From an uncultured Bacillota bacterium (GTDB lineage: Bacteria; Bacillota_I; Bacilli_A; Erysipelotrichales; Erysipelotrichaceae): a stretch of 64,000 nucleotides of DNA. The stretch's first letter is position 1. Every line of letters begins with the position of its first letter. Made by a program: the position numbers and the translations under genes. Where the stretch lies: positions 7,601 through 71,600 of the forward strand of contig CALFPO010000063.1 of the NCBI GenBank assembly GCA_937919165.1, written 5' to 3'. Below are positions 1 through 11,600 of this stretch, one piece after another. The notes under the pieces were generated by a model. The model had not been told where the DNA came from, did no database searches, and saw only the letters and a list, made by a program, of their open reading frames with translations.

Positions 1-3000
1 ATTTACCACATCAATCAGATTTCCGTACATGTCGTAGCAGACAATCTTTCCGGTATAGTTCATGCCGCTGGTTAGAGAATTCTTTGTGGTGTATGAGACG
101 CTAAGTCCATTTATCAGTCTGCTTACGCTGTCATCTGGCAGTCTGAACAGATGGGTATTGCCTTCTTCATCCGTCAATTCGACCGTAACGGTGCTGACGC
201 TGCTCAAGGCATCCTTGCTGGACTTGCCTTCAGAGATATCGAACGACAGATAAGGGATATTTACCTGATTAGATAGAATCTGGCTATCAGTCATATCGAT
301 AGGATTGATGTATATAGAGCCCAAATCTCCGATGTCCTTTGTCTTGATTGGTGTTCCTTCATCGAAGTATACAGGTGTCGTGACAAGCTTATCCATCTCA
401 TCGCGATATCTGAAATAGCCCTTGATTATGTATTCTGTATCGGCTCTTAGTCCGTTGATCGTATATTCATGTTCACCATATCCAGCATCAAAAGAGACAC
501 GCTTATATGTCTTTCCGGCATTTTCGCCTTCATTGAGGATTATTTCATATGTTACCTTGTTGTCCTGAATGACGCCGGCAGGATCCACTATCTTCACTTT
601 GGTGGTGACTGTATATGTGGTTGGGTCATATTCTTCAACAAGCGTGATGGTAGGCATTGCCCACTCCGGAATGATTGGAGGGATTGGATCGTCTTCATGT
701 TCGTGCTGCTGCTCAGGATTTACATCTCCAGTAGGTGTATCTGGAGCTTCTGGATCGGCAGGAATCTTCTCATATTCATGTTCGCCAGTCGAATGTCCGC
801 CACTGCCGTGTCCGCCACCTTCAATATCGAAGGTGCAGACAAGACAAGAAGAGGTACTTGATCCAGCGCTTTCTTCACCCTCTGATCCTGTGCCGTGTGC
901 ACTGCAGAAGATGTTGCTGAAAATGATGTCCTTTGCGGATCTTGTGACACCGTTTTGGGTTCTTGTTATCTCTTTTTCCACATAGAGACGTTCATTCAGT
1001 TCGGTTACAGTGATCTTGATTGCATATTCAGAATCATCCAAGCCATAGTATAGACGGGCTTTATCTTCGCCATAATCGTAATAGTCATATGCTCCATCTC
1101 TAGGATTGTCATCTACATAGTAATGATAGATTTCGCTGTTGTTTATCTTGACGAGCTCTCTAGGCAGTTCCATGTATGGATCATATGTTGGATCCAAGAT
1201 GCTATCTAGCTGCGTAACCTTATATTCATATACTCCAGGCCTATCGAAAGTCAAAGAAATCTTGCTGGTACCTACATCGCTTATCTGCAGCTCGCTGCTT
1301 GCAGGTTCAATATATGTTCCCTCTCCAAGATCGACATTGTAGGTGAATATCTTGTTTCTGGTTCTCATATTGCCGACATCGGTGATGTTGTTCTTGATGA
1401 TGAGATCGACGTTGATTTGACTTATGCCGTTGTATTTGTTGGTGAATGTTACGGTGTTTGTCTTGACGCCATCAACGGTCTGATCAACGATCTTCAGGAT
1501 ATCGTCTTCCTTCTTCAGCACGAACCTGACGATATGGCTGCTGCTGTCGAAATCATAGTTGGTGTAGCCAAGATCGTTTTCTTTTATAACATATTCATAT
1601 GTGCCTTCTTTGGTGAATTTGAAGCTTGTGCCGGTCAATCCTTCATCATATACAGTCGGATTGGCATTATTTGGGTTTGGAGCGAAATTGCTGGCCTTGA
1701 CTATTGTGAAAGAGAAATTCTTATTGTCTGGTCTTTCGGCACTGCTGCTGTCGAAGCTTTTTCTGATATATACAGAACCTTCAACCTCTCCATCAATCTT
1801 GATATGCGAATATGAATTGACGAAGGTTGCGACATTGGTTTCGTAGCTATCTACAGCTATTCTGTTGATAGCCAGCTTGTTATCGATTCTTGTAACTTCT
1901 ATTTCAAGAGTCTTTATCGAATCATCAAAGGCATAGTCTTCATAGCCATAATCCACTTCTGAAATATAGTATGTATAGAAGCCTTCCTTATCGAATTCTA
2001 GCGCAAAACTTGCGCTGTCTTCACCGATTGTATTTAAGGAATTAATGAGTTCGCCATCTTCATCATAGACATTGAACGCAAAGACCTTAGCGGTTTCTGG
2101 TTCATCATATAGTACATCGATTATCTTTTCAACGATGATATTGGCTCTTACTGGAGCAAGCACTATTTGCTGTTCAGTCTTTTTGCTGGCTTTCTTGCCT
2201 GGCTGACCGCCGGTCTTCTTGATAGAGGAGCCAGCTTCTCTGTTCTTGAGATGCTGAACCTTGGCTTTGCCCTGATAAGAGATGTCTTCGATTATGTATT
2301 GCTGGTCCTGAGGCTCTTCTTCCTGCTTTGGAGTTTCTTCCACAATGGCCATTTCACCCAACGAAAGCAGCAGATCTCCATACCTGATCTCCATTGATCC
2401 GATTCTTATCAAAGAATCTTCATTTACATCATCAATGATATCGAACCTGAATGTTCCATAGTCATAATAGGCATAATTGATATGATCTGGTGTCAGGTAC
2501 AGATAGGAGTTAAGCTTGACCTTATAGTTGTTGGCTATCGTCTTTACATCCATCTCCTGGACATTGACGTAAAGATTGTTGTTGAGCCTTGCCAAAGTAT
2601 ACTCATTGGTATCCGCTCTTTCAAAGCTGTTGTTGTAGCCTTCGCCGTTGTTGATGTTCAGGCCTTTATAGCCATCATAGACCCTTAGACTAGCATCATA
2701 TAGGATATTGTCGTAATCCAGAAACTGGATGCCGGCACCATCCGTGATATGCATAGGATAGACGGTATTGATCTTCTTTCTGCCATCGACATCGGCATAT
2801 AAGGTTCCCCATCTCTCAAGAATTTCCTGATCTTCTTCCACAAAAGAAGGCGTAACGACTTTCTTCAGATTTCCAGAATAGAGATTTGTCTGAATTTCAT
2901 TGTTGGTGAAGATATATCCTTCATTTTTAAAATAATCTACAACGTTGAATGAAGTTGTAGAGATATAGAATATTGAGACAATCAAAAGAACGGCGATGAT

Positions 3001-3015
3001 AAGAATCTTCTTCAT
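1..3015 (-). CDS. Giant anchored surface protein with pilin-like isopeptide domains (3' end missing)
   Basis: The frame is open from an ATG at 3015 to the window edge, so at least 1005 residues are present and the C-terminus is missing. An N-terminal hydrophobic segment (about residues 2-20) is followed by an ectodomain, then by three repeats of about 115-175 residues (about 285-700). Each repeat has the FctA/Spy0128-like pattern of a 'KEGxYxY' core and a closing ATFVNSY, VTFTNKY or IIFSNIF, where the Asn normally forms a Lys-Asn isopeptide bond. A His/Gly-rich linker with three Cys (about 700-745) leads into fibronectin-type-III-like sequence. The start overlaps the upstream stop (ATGA), so it is the last visible gene of the F1-like ATPase operon. 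I infer an extracellular stalk or fibre. Domain assignment is by pattern only. Confidence 0.8.
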   Translation of the reverse strand, partial: MKKILIIAVLLIVSIFYISTTSFNVVDYFKNEGYIFTNNEIQTNLYSGNLKKVVTPSFVEEDQEILERWGTLYADVDGRKKINTVYPMHITDGAGIQFLDYDNILYDASLRVYDGYKGLNINNGEGYNNSFERADTNEYTLARLNNNLYVNVQEMDVKTIANNYKVKLNSYLYLTPDHINYAYYDYGTFRFDIIDDVNEDSLIRIGSMEIRYGDLLLSLGEMAIVEETPKQEEEPQDQQYIIEDISYQGKAKVQHLKNREAGSSIKKTGGQPGKKASKKTEQQIVLAPVRANIIVEKIIDVLYDEPETAKVFAFNVYDEDGELINSLNTIGEDSASFALEFDKEGFYTYYISEVDYGYEDYAFDDSIKTLEIEVTRIDNKLAINRIAVDSYETNVATFVNSYSHIKIDGEVEGSVYIRKSFDSSSAERPDNKNFSFTIVKASNFAPNPNNANPTVYDEGLTGTSFKFTKEGTYEYVIKENDLGYTNYDFDSSSHIVRFVLKKEDDILKIVDQTVDGVKTNTVTFTNKYNGISQINVDLIIKNNITDVGNMRTRNKIFTYNVDLGEGTYIEPASSELQISDVGTSKISLTFDRPGVYEYKVTQLDSILDPTYDPYMELPRELVKINNSEIYHYYVDDNPRDGAYDYYDYGEDKARLYYGLDDSEYAIKITVTELNERLYVEKEITRTQNGVTRSAKDIIFSNIFCSAHGTGSEGEESAGSSTSSCLVCTFDIEGGGHGSGGHSTGEHEYEKIPADPEAPDTPTGDVNPEQQHEHEDDPIPPIIPEWAMPTITLVEEYDPTTYTVTTKVKIVDPAGVIQDNKVTYEIILNEGENAGKTYKRVSFDAGYGEHEYTINGLRADTEYIIKGYFRYRDEMDKLVTTPVYFDEGTPIKTKDIGDLGSIYINPIDMTDSQILSNQVNIPYLSFDISEGKSSKDALSSVSTVTVELTDEEGNTHLFRLPDDSVSRLINGLSVSYTTKNSLTSGMNYTGKIVCYDMYGNLIDVVN

Positions 3016-3728
3016 TCTTTCTCTCCCAGATAGTCTCTAAGCAGATCGGTGTTGCATGGCATCAGACTTTCATTGCCGTTATAGGTGATGGTCGAATAGG
3101 TCAAATCAATCGAATACTCGCTGTTCTTGCCTGTCGCATGACCGACGATGTTCTCGAATGTGTAGGTCTTGGTCTTATAGTCAAACAGCTGGATCCAGTT
3201 GTTGTATTCCACGACCGCAAACGACAAAGGCGTCACATTGACCTTTTTGTCATTGAAATAAATTGTCATATTCTCTAAGAACACATATGTATTATGTCCA
3301 TCATAAAGGAAACCTTTCTGGTTCTCCTTTCTGGTGCTGTTTTTAGAGAAGGTGGCAAAATCTGTTTCAGGATTGTATTCGATGTTAACGAAAGAAGGTA
3401 TTCTATATTTCTCAAACTTATCGTCAAAAGATGGATAATAGTAGATCATCTTGTTCAATGTGACGATCTGGTTGTCATCAAAGAAGGCTGGCAAGCCGCC
3501 TATCTCAAGCTGCTTCTTGTTGCCAAGCAGAAGGGTTGCCTTTTCGTTTGAATCGATCTTGACCTTCGAACCTTTGCCTATCTCATATTCCATGCCATTG
3601 ATATAGTATGAGGCATCCTTCTTGAAGGTATAGGAATTGAGGTTATCCAAAAAGATGATAGATAGACCTATGCATATAAGTACAGACAGCAGGACAATGA
3701 TCTTTATTCTCTTCTTAATTGTTTGCAT
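3012..3728 (-). CDS. Single-pass membrane-anchored ectodomain protein
   Basis: The 238-residue protein has a short basic N-terminus, one hydrophobic helix (about 8-28) and an otherwise soluble, Tyr/Asn-rich domain, suggesting signal-anchor topology with the bulk outside. The region after the helix contains a 'GKGSKVKIDS' stretch resembling the equivalent place in the 2450-residue protein of the same operon ('EKGSK', 'KVSIDS'). I read it as a short member of the same anchored family, lacking the fibrous C-terminal part. It overlaps the gene before it by 14 bp and the gene after it by 4 bp, so translation is coupled. I do not recognise a named family. Confidence 0.7.
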   Translation of the reverse strand: MQTIKKRIKIIVLLSVLICIGLSIIFLDNLNSYTFKKDASYYINGMEYEIGKGSKVKIDSNEKATLLLGNKKQLEIGGLPAFFDDNQIVTLNKMIYYYPSFDDKFEKYRIPSFVNIEYNPETDFATFSKNSTRKENQKGFLYDGHNTYVFLENMTIYFNDKKVNVTPLSFAVVEYNNWIQLFDYKTKTYTFENIVGHATGKNSEYSIDLTYSTITYNGNESLMPCNTDLLRDYLGEKE

Positions 3729-4227
3729 TCAGTATACCCTCATATGCATTAAGAAGCTGCAATAACGAATATAGCACACAGAAAATTCCGATCATGATCA
3801 GCATCACGAATATGATCGTCAAGGATTCGATTGTCTGATAGTAGTTCAACAAAGAACTTTGGACATACAGCAGCACAAATATCGCAAGGCTGTTCAGAAG
3901 GTTGATAAAGAAGCCTTTGAGATCTCTGTTCAGAATGAATATCGCCAGCGAAAACAGACATAGTATGACCAGATAGCCGACATTTATGTTCCTGCAGACT
4001 ATGGCGCTTGCCAGCACAAAGCACGCTCTTCCCATCAGCAACGCAAACTCGATTGCCTGCTTCTTCGACAGGTCATACATCAAGGCAAAAGGAACGATCC
4101 CCTTCGTCTTCCAGGAGAATCTTGTCGTCAGTGCCCAAAGAATTGCGCAAAACAAAACGATGATTATGCAGTATATTACGATAACCCATCTATAGTTAAT
4201 AATTTCATCTATAACATCTCTAATCAT
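3715..4227 (-). CDS. Five-helix membrane protein of the F1-like operon
   Basis: The 170-residue protein is almost entirely hydrophobic, with about five predicted transmembrane helices (near residues 12-33, 60-80, 84-101, 107-126 and 132-157). It overlaps the epsilon-like gene by 8 bp and the following anchored protein gene by 14 bp. It is the only polytopic membrane protein in the operon besides the c-like subunit, so it is the natural candidate for a membrane platform. It does not resemble F-ATPase subunit a: I see no match to the conserved helix carrying the essential Arg, and it is short for that family. Function unknown. Confidence 0.7.
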   Translation of the reverse strand: MIRDVIDEIINYRWVIVIYCIIIVLFCAILWALTTRFSWKTKGIVPFALMYDLSKKQAIEFALLMGRACFVLASAIVCRNINVGYLVILCLFSLAIFILNRDLKGFFINLLNSLAIFVLLYVQSSLLNYYQTIESLTIIFVMLIMIGIFCVLYSLLQLLNAYEGILNANN

Positions 4228-4470
4228 CTGTCTTTATCAATAGCTCGAAATTGTTGTGGGAATGCTTATAGAAACCGGTCATATTGTCTATGACCTTTTC
4301 TCCTTTATCTGATACGAAGATGATGTCTCCATCTATCTCGCCTATTACAGGTATATAGTCTTCCATGATCAAAAGATTGTAGGTCTTGGATACAATCTTG
4401 ATGGCGCTTAGATTCTGCATATGCTGATAGCCATCCAGCAACGAATATATTTTTGCGTTGATCTTTCCCA

Positions 4471-4471
<1 letters not shown>
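4220..4471 (-). CDS. F1 epsilon-like subunit (N-terminal domain only)
   Basis: This 83-residue protein sits directly after F1 beta, the place of epsilon in canonical ATP synthase operons, and its ATG overlaps the beta stop codon. The middle (about 28-65), with 'VIGEIDGDIIFVSDKG' followed by a short Gly-containing turn and 'NNFELLI', fits the small beta-sandwich domain of epsilon. The C-terminal helical hairpin found in most bacterial epsilon subunits (about 130-140 residues in total) is absent, so the usual self-inhibition by that hairpin would be lost. Assignment rests mainly on position and a weak pattern match. Confidence 0.6.
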
Positions 4472-6687
<2,216 letters not shown>

Positions 6688-6698
<11 letters not shown>

Positions 6699-7482
6699 TT
6701 TCCATCATCTTTCTAGATCTGCGTTTCACATATCTCTCTATATTCTTCGCCGAAGCGATCATCATCTTGTTCTTTCTTTCAGTCTGGACATTCTCTTCCT
6801 CAATCTCCTCAATCTTCTTGAGTGATTCATTGGTTGAGTTCTGTCTCATGACATTCTCGGAAGCGAATGAATTCTTGATCAGGATCTGCAGCTCATAATC
6901 GACGTATGTACAGATCATGCTCAGTATCAGTTCGCCTATATCGTTTTCGGATACATAGTCTTCAGTATAGTTGACTCTCTTGGCATCGCTTAGCTCAAAA
7001 GGATAGATCCTTTTCTTCAGCCAGTTGATGTTTGTGATGTTTTCATAGTTGTTGTAGAAGACATTGATTTCGGAATACATGTTGTTCTTGATGCCGTTCT
7101 GAATCAGGTCAGAAACGACTTTCGGATTCTGTGTATATTCATCCTTGGTGATAGCCAGCTTCACATTATCGACATTCTTGTTGATCTTCTTGCCGATGAT
7201 GATCTTTTCTGAATCATCTTTCTTTATTGAGCTGTTGATCACGTAGTTGTATGAACCGCAAAAGCCCAAGTCAGATCCTATGAATACATTCAAAGCCGGC
7301 TTGTCTTTTGGTGCTCTTAGAATTGCCTTGTCCAAAATGATATTTCGGTTGTTGGTAAGCGAATCGATCATATTTCTCAATTCGGTCTCGACCTCGAAAT
7401 ACTTTTCGGCCTCTCTTCTTGCCTTATCGACGCGCAAGAGGGAGTGGAAATTCATTACTTTAACTACGTTCTTGACTCTCAT
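6688..7482 (-). CDS. F1-type ATPase gamma subunit (rotor shaft)
   Basis: The 264-residue protein shows the gamma signature: a long N-terminal helix, the nucleotide-fold strand 'FIGSDLGFCGSYN' (canonical form SDRGLCGGFN) near residue 68, and a C-terminal helix with 'NSFASENVMRQNSTNES', matching the SEx-AR-xAM-xAT region. It is slightly shorter than usual (about 285), and the Arg/Lys-rich C-terminal tail extends past the normal helix end. It lies 2 bp after alpha and overlaps ParA. Presence of gamma implies a true rotary core rather than a bare alpha/beta hexamer. Confidence 0.87.
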
Positions 7483-7484
7483 GA

Positions 7485-8801
7485 TTAATCTGCTAAATTC
7501 TCAAATGTTCTTATAATCTCTTCTTCGTCTTTCTTCTCGAACTTGTATTGGTTCAAGCAATCCAGTATCTTTTCGCCTTTTTCCAGCAATTCTCTCATTT
7601 CATCGGACATCTCATCCTTGTTGGCAAGCTCATAGACATCACGCTTTTCCATATAGGCCAATAGTTCTCTTCTGATCTTTGAACCAAGCTTGGATATCTT
7701 CTTTGACTGAACAGCACCGCCAAGTCTGGATACGGACAGACCATAATCGATGGCTGGCCTCATGCCCTTATCGAAGTTCTTCTTGGAAAGAACTATCTGT
7801 CCATCTGTGATGGAAATGATGTTTGTGGAAATATAGTCGGTAATATCTGCCGTCTTTGTCTCAACAATCGGCAAGATTGTGATGGAACCGCCGTTGATGT
7901 GCTGACAGCCCTTTTCCAGCAGTCTTGCATGAGTATAGAAGATGTCGGAAGGATATGCCTCTCTGCCTGGAGCCTTATCCATCATCAGCGATATCTCTCT
8001 ATATGCATCCGCATGTCTCTTCAGGTCATCGATGATGACAAGAACGTCTTTTCTTTGCTTCAGATAGTATTCCGCAATGCCCAATGCTGCATATGGCGTC
8101 AATGAGAGAACTGGTGTAAGTTCGTCATTCAAGGCACAGATGATGATGGTGTTGCCCATAGCTCCATGCTTGGTCAATTCATATTCGACTTCTCTGATCT
8201 CTTTCTTGGTCTTGCCGACAGCGCAGTAGATGCAGATTGTGCCATCACCCACAAGCGAGGCAATTGTATCTAGCGCAATCTGGGTCTTGCCTATCTTCTT
8301 GTCGCCAATGATCAGCTGTCTTTGGCCTTTGCCGATTGGATACAATAGGTCAATTCCCGCAATTCCGGTATATAGCGGTCTGCAGACAGCGCTTCTGTCC
8401 ATGATTGGTGTTGTTTCGCTCTCAAGAGGTATATCGACAAGCTCATCGAATTCCATATCCTTGATCTTGTCTTTGCCGAACATGTCGATGATCTTGCCAA
8501 GCGAATACCTGGAGAACTTTGCGGAGAATTCCTTGCCGGTAGCGACAACTTCGTCACCGATATGGATTTCGCCGTTCTTCTTTGTGACGATTACATTTAT
8601 ATAGTTTGTAGCTATGCCGCCGACGTAGCCGATTGAAGTGCCGTTGACGATGACTTCCTCAAAAAAGGCAGCTTCGTCCAAGCCGCTAACCTGCAGTACA
8701 TAATTCTGGATCTTGTTTACTCTACCGATAGAGTAGACATTCACCTTTCTTTTTATATCGCTTATCTTTTGATTAATTAGATCATTGGTATTTTTCGACA
8801 T
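7485..8801 (-). CDS. F1-type ATPase alpha subunit of the surface-linked ATPase
   Basis: The 438-residue protein is an alpha homologue. It has a P-loop GDKKIGKT (usually GDRQTGKT), a Walker B region VLVIIDDLKRHADAYRE, the strongly conserved PGREAYPSDIFYTHARLLE, and 'SVSRLGGAVQ', which contains the arginine finger that completes the catalytic site on beta. It is about 60 residues shorter than normal alpha (about 500), mostly through trimming of the N-terminal crown and C-terminal domain. A good ribosome site (GGGAGG) precedes the ATG. The Arg finger and intact beta site predict an active ATPase. Confidence 0.92.
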   Translation of the reverse strand: MSKNTNDLINQKISDIKRKVNVYSIGRVNKIQNYVLQVSGLDEAAFFEEVIVNGTSIGYVGGIATNYINVIVTKKNGEIHIGDEVVATGKEFSAKFSRYSLGKIIDMFGKDKIKDMEFDELVDIPLESETTPIMDRSAVCRPLYTGIAGIDLLYPIGKGQRQLIIGDKKIGKTQIALDTIASLVGDGTICIYCAVGKTKKEIREVEYELTKHGAMGNTIIICALNDELTPVLSLTPYAALGIAEYYLKQRKDVLVIIDDLKRHADAYREISLMMDKAPGREAYPSDIFYTHARLLEKGCQHINGGSITILPIVETKTADITDYISTNIISITDGQIVLSKKNFDKGMRPAIDYGLSVSRLGGAVQSKKISKLGSKIRRELLAYMEKRDVYELANKDEMSDEMRELLEKGEKILDCLNQYKFEKKDEEEIIRTFENLAD

Positions 8802-8812
8802 AATTAACCTCC

Positions 8813-9526
8813 CTATAGACTGTAATCATAAAGCTTATCTTTATGGACTATCTTGATGCCTTCTGTAATCTCTTCATCATGGATGGTGACGATCTTCTTG
8901 TCTTCATCATCGAAGTTGTCCTGTTTCCATCCTGTCTTGACATAGAAATTAGGATCTTCTTTCTTGGCTGCACGCTTAACATAATCAGAGAAATCGATTA
9001 TGTTGAACTCGCCATTTATCGTTGATAGATAATCGTTCAAGATGGTCAGTTGGCCTTCCGTAAACGTTTCGCGCAATATCGCTTTCTGGCTATCAGGTTC
9101 CAATGTGCTAAGATTGTATACCGTATCGAAATCAAGCGCCTTGCATAATTCGATGGCTGTGCTGTCTGATTTATCGTCAGCCTTGTTGTCATCAACCACC
9201 TTTTCCAGAACCTCTTCCTTATCGAAAGACATGTTCTGCTTGATTGTCTTGTACTCTTCCTTGAAATCTTTCTTGTAGGAAGGATTTTCGACTTCAGGTG
9301 AAACAAGATATACTGGCTTCTCTTTCACAACAACGGTATTGGCTTTATTTCCTTCGGCAACATATTCGTTTTCATCCATCTGCCCAGAAACATAAAAGTC
9401 GCTGCTTTTATCCAAAAAGTATTTCCTTATCTTGTCATTCACTCTTTCCCAGCATCTTATGATTGCATAAACCATGAAGGAGTTAATAACAAACATCACC
9501 AATACAATCGCTATTATTCCAGCCAT
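8813..9526 (-). CDS. Membrane-anchored protein in the b/delta position
   Basis: About 237 residues. One N-terminal transmembrane helix (about 1-23) is followed by an acidic, low-complexity linker (about 40-125) and a folded C-terminal part (about 125-237). In ATP synthase operons this slot, between c and alpha, holds b and delta, the peripheral stalk. The topology (N-terminal helix plus long cytoplasmic part) fits a stator, but the long continuous coiled coil of b is not evident and I see no delta motif. I chose the ATG at 9526, which has an AGGTGA site, over the TTG one codon upstream. A functional replacement for b/delta is inference. Confidence 0.7.
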   Translation of the reverse strand: MAGIIAIVLVMFVINSFMVYAIIRCWERVNDKIRKYFLDKSSDFYVSGQMDENEYVAEGNKANTVVVKEKPVYLVSPEVENPSYKKDFKEEYKTIKQNMSFDKEEVLEKVVDDNKADDKSDSTAIELCKALDFDTVYNLSTLEPDSQKAILRETFTEGQLTILNDYLSTINGEFNIIDFSDYVKRAAKKEDPNFYVKTGWKQDNFDDEDKKIVTIHDEEITEGIKIVHKDKLYDYSL

Positions 9527-9533
9527 CAATCAC

Positions 9534-9794
<261 letters not shown>

Positions 9795-9801
9795 TTACCT
9801 G

Positions 9802-11589
9802 TTATTCTACATTGAACTCTTGATTGAATTGAATCTCGACGGTGTCATAGATCGTTCTTCCATCGACCTGTCTTGTCTGGATTCCTACAACCTTATCGAT
9901 ACGCACCTTGTGTGCGGTGAAACTCTGATTGTCTTTCTCTATCACAAGCGGAACGTTGATATAGCTTCCGTTTGATGACAGCAGTCCGCTGTCGACAAAC
10001 TGGGTCTGTGACGCGATCTCATCGCCCATCTCATCGATCAATGTGTATTTGACATAGTTGTCGCCATCGTTCGAGAAATCAAGACTATATCCTTCAGCCG
10101 TAAGCTTGAAGGTTGCCGTATCGGAATAAAGTTCAGTCATCTTGGCTACGCCATTATCCGACTTGATCTTGACATTCATATTAGAGATAGGAACGAAATC
10201 GCTATTGTTCAATGCAACTTCGTAGTAGCCTGTCTTGTTTTCGGCATCTGTATATCTGATGACATAAGGGTAATAGCCAAGCTCTAGGTTGTATGTCTTG
10301 CCTTTTGTCAAAGAGTAGATGGTGTATTCATTGCCATATTTGGTCAAGATGTGATCTTCATATACGGTATTGCTGTGATCGTTTTCTCTTACCCTCAGCA
10401 CTACACGACCGATATTGTTGCCCTGGTCATATACGCTGTAGTTCGCAGTAATTGAACCGATCTGTGAGGTAGCACCTAAAAGCTGAATCGAGAAGGTGTT
10501 GTCTTCCTTAGGGTTGGCAGCATCGCCACCGGTACCACCTTTGCCGCCGTCAGCGCCTGTACCACCGGTACCACCAAGACCACCAGCTCCACCGGTACCG
10601 CCGTGGCCACCAAGACCACCGACACCGCCGGATCCACCGGTACCGCCTGATCCACCGACACCACCAGCTCCACCAGTTCCGCCAGCACCACCAGTTCCGC
10701 CAGCACCACCGGTACCGCCGGCACCACCATTGCCGCCTTTGCCGCCGATGCCGCCATCGCCACCAGTTCCGCCTTTGCCGCCTGTTCCGCCAGCTCCGCC
10801 TGTTCCTCCAAGGCCGCCATCACCACCGGCTCCGCCTGTGATGTTGTATTCCTCTATGTCTGGAACTCTTTCATTGGCCTTGCTGCCTTCTGGCCTTTCA
10901 ATGCCGGTAGAATTATATAGGACTGGGGCACCGTCATATTCGTTGGTGCTGCCAATTACTTTTCTTAAGTTCGTCTCTATTCCATTGCTATAAAGCAATT
11001 CAGATCCGATGTCGAAATATCTGTCTTCGCAGACAAGTATCACGTGGTTGATTGTTTTCTTGTTCAAACCAATCGACTGCAGAAGGCCATTGCCATTTCT
11101 GTCTAGAGATATCTTGATGAAATTGTCTGCTGCAATCGTTCCATCAAATGAAGCGATCTTCTTGCCGGCAAACAGATACAGTCTGTCATCAAGCTTATAG
11201 ATCTGTGGTGTATTCAAATCTTCAATCACCATATTGGAATTGTATTTCTTGACTGATCCATCAGCATATATCTGATAGGAATTGCCCAATATCTGCAGAT
11301 TGCCGCTGCTTCTGTCATTTATTACGACATGTTTGCCAAGATTTGTGGTCTTGCCATCCTGAGTCAGATAGTAGTTGCTGTCCCATTTCTTGACGATTTC
11401 GGTATCATTGCTGACTTCCAAGATCTTGTCGTTGTCGATGAAAAGAATGCTTCCAGCATTGACGGCTGTCTTGTTGTCGCTGTTGGAAACGCTCATGTAT
11501 ACAACCAAAGACATAGCCAAAATAGCGGCCGCTATCAATAGACCGAACAGTCCGAATGATCTGACATTTTTCTTTTCAAACTTTCTCAT
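9802..11589 (-). CDS. Anchored surface protein with a long (Gly-Gly-X)n block
   Basis: The 595-residue protein has a short basic N-terminus, one transmembrane helix (about 11-33) and an ectodomain (about 40-245). A run of 35 triplets at residues 252-356 follows; 34 are Gly-Gly-X and one is Gly-Ala-Asp. The C-terminal part (about 365-595) has two fibronectin-like beta domains. GGX runs of this kind can form polyglycine-II helical bundles, as in some phage tail fibres and antifreeze proteins (known for those families, inferred here). No sortase motif or C-terminal helix is present, so the N-terminal helix is the anchor. It ends 22 bp before the c-like gene in the same operon. Confidence 0.85.
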   Translation of the reverse strand: MRKFEKKNVRSFGLFGLLIAAAILAMSLVVYMSVSNSDNKTAVNAGSILFIDNDKILEVSNDTEIVKKWDSNYYLTQDGKTTNLGKHVVINDRSSGNLQILGNSYQIYADGSVKKYNSNMVIEDLNTPQIYKLDDRLYLFAGKKIASFDGTIAADNFIKISLDRNGNGLLQSIGLNKKTINHVILVCEDRYFDIGSELLYSNGIETNLRKVIGSTNEYDGAPVLYNSTGIERPEGSKANERVPDIEEYNITGGAGGDGGLGGTGGAGGTGGKGGTGGDGGIGGKGGNGGAGGTGGAGGTGGAGGTGGAGGVGGSGGTGGSGGVGGLGGHGGTGGAGGLGGTGGTGADGGKGGTGGDAANPKEDNTFSIQLLGATSQIGSITANYSVYDQGNNIGRVVLRVRENDHSNTVYEDHILTKYGNEYTIYSLTKGKTYNLELGYYPYVIRYTDAENKTGYYEVALNNSDFVPISNMNVKIKSDNGVAKMTELYSDTATFKLTAEGYSLDFSNDGDNYVKYTLIDEMGDEIASQTQFVDSGLLSSNGSYINVPLVIEKDNQSFTAHKVRIDKVVGIQTRQVDGRTIYDTVEIQFNQEFNVE

Positions 11590-11600
11590 GACTTATCTCA

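Noticed and set aside
469..985. Plus-strand open frames of 130-138 codons near the left end
   Set aside because: They lie opposite the long minus-strand surface-protein frame, have no ribosome sites and show no recognisable motifs.
3715..4227. Assignment as F-ATPase subunit a
   Set aside because: Too short, no conserved Arg helix or other subunit-a motif visible; position after epsilon is also wrong.
10496..10993. Long Pro-rich open frame on the plus strand
   Set aside because: It is the exact antisense of the GGX block; frames opposite such repeats stay open by composition, and it has no ribosome site.
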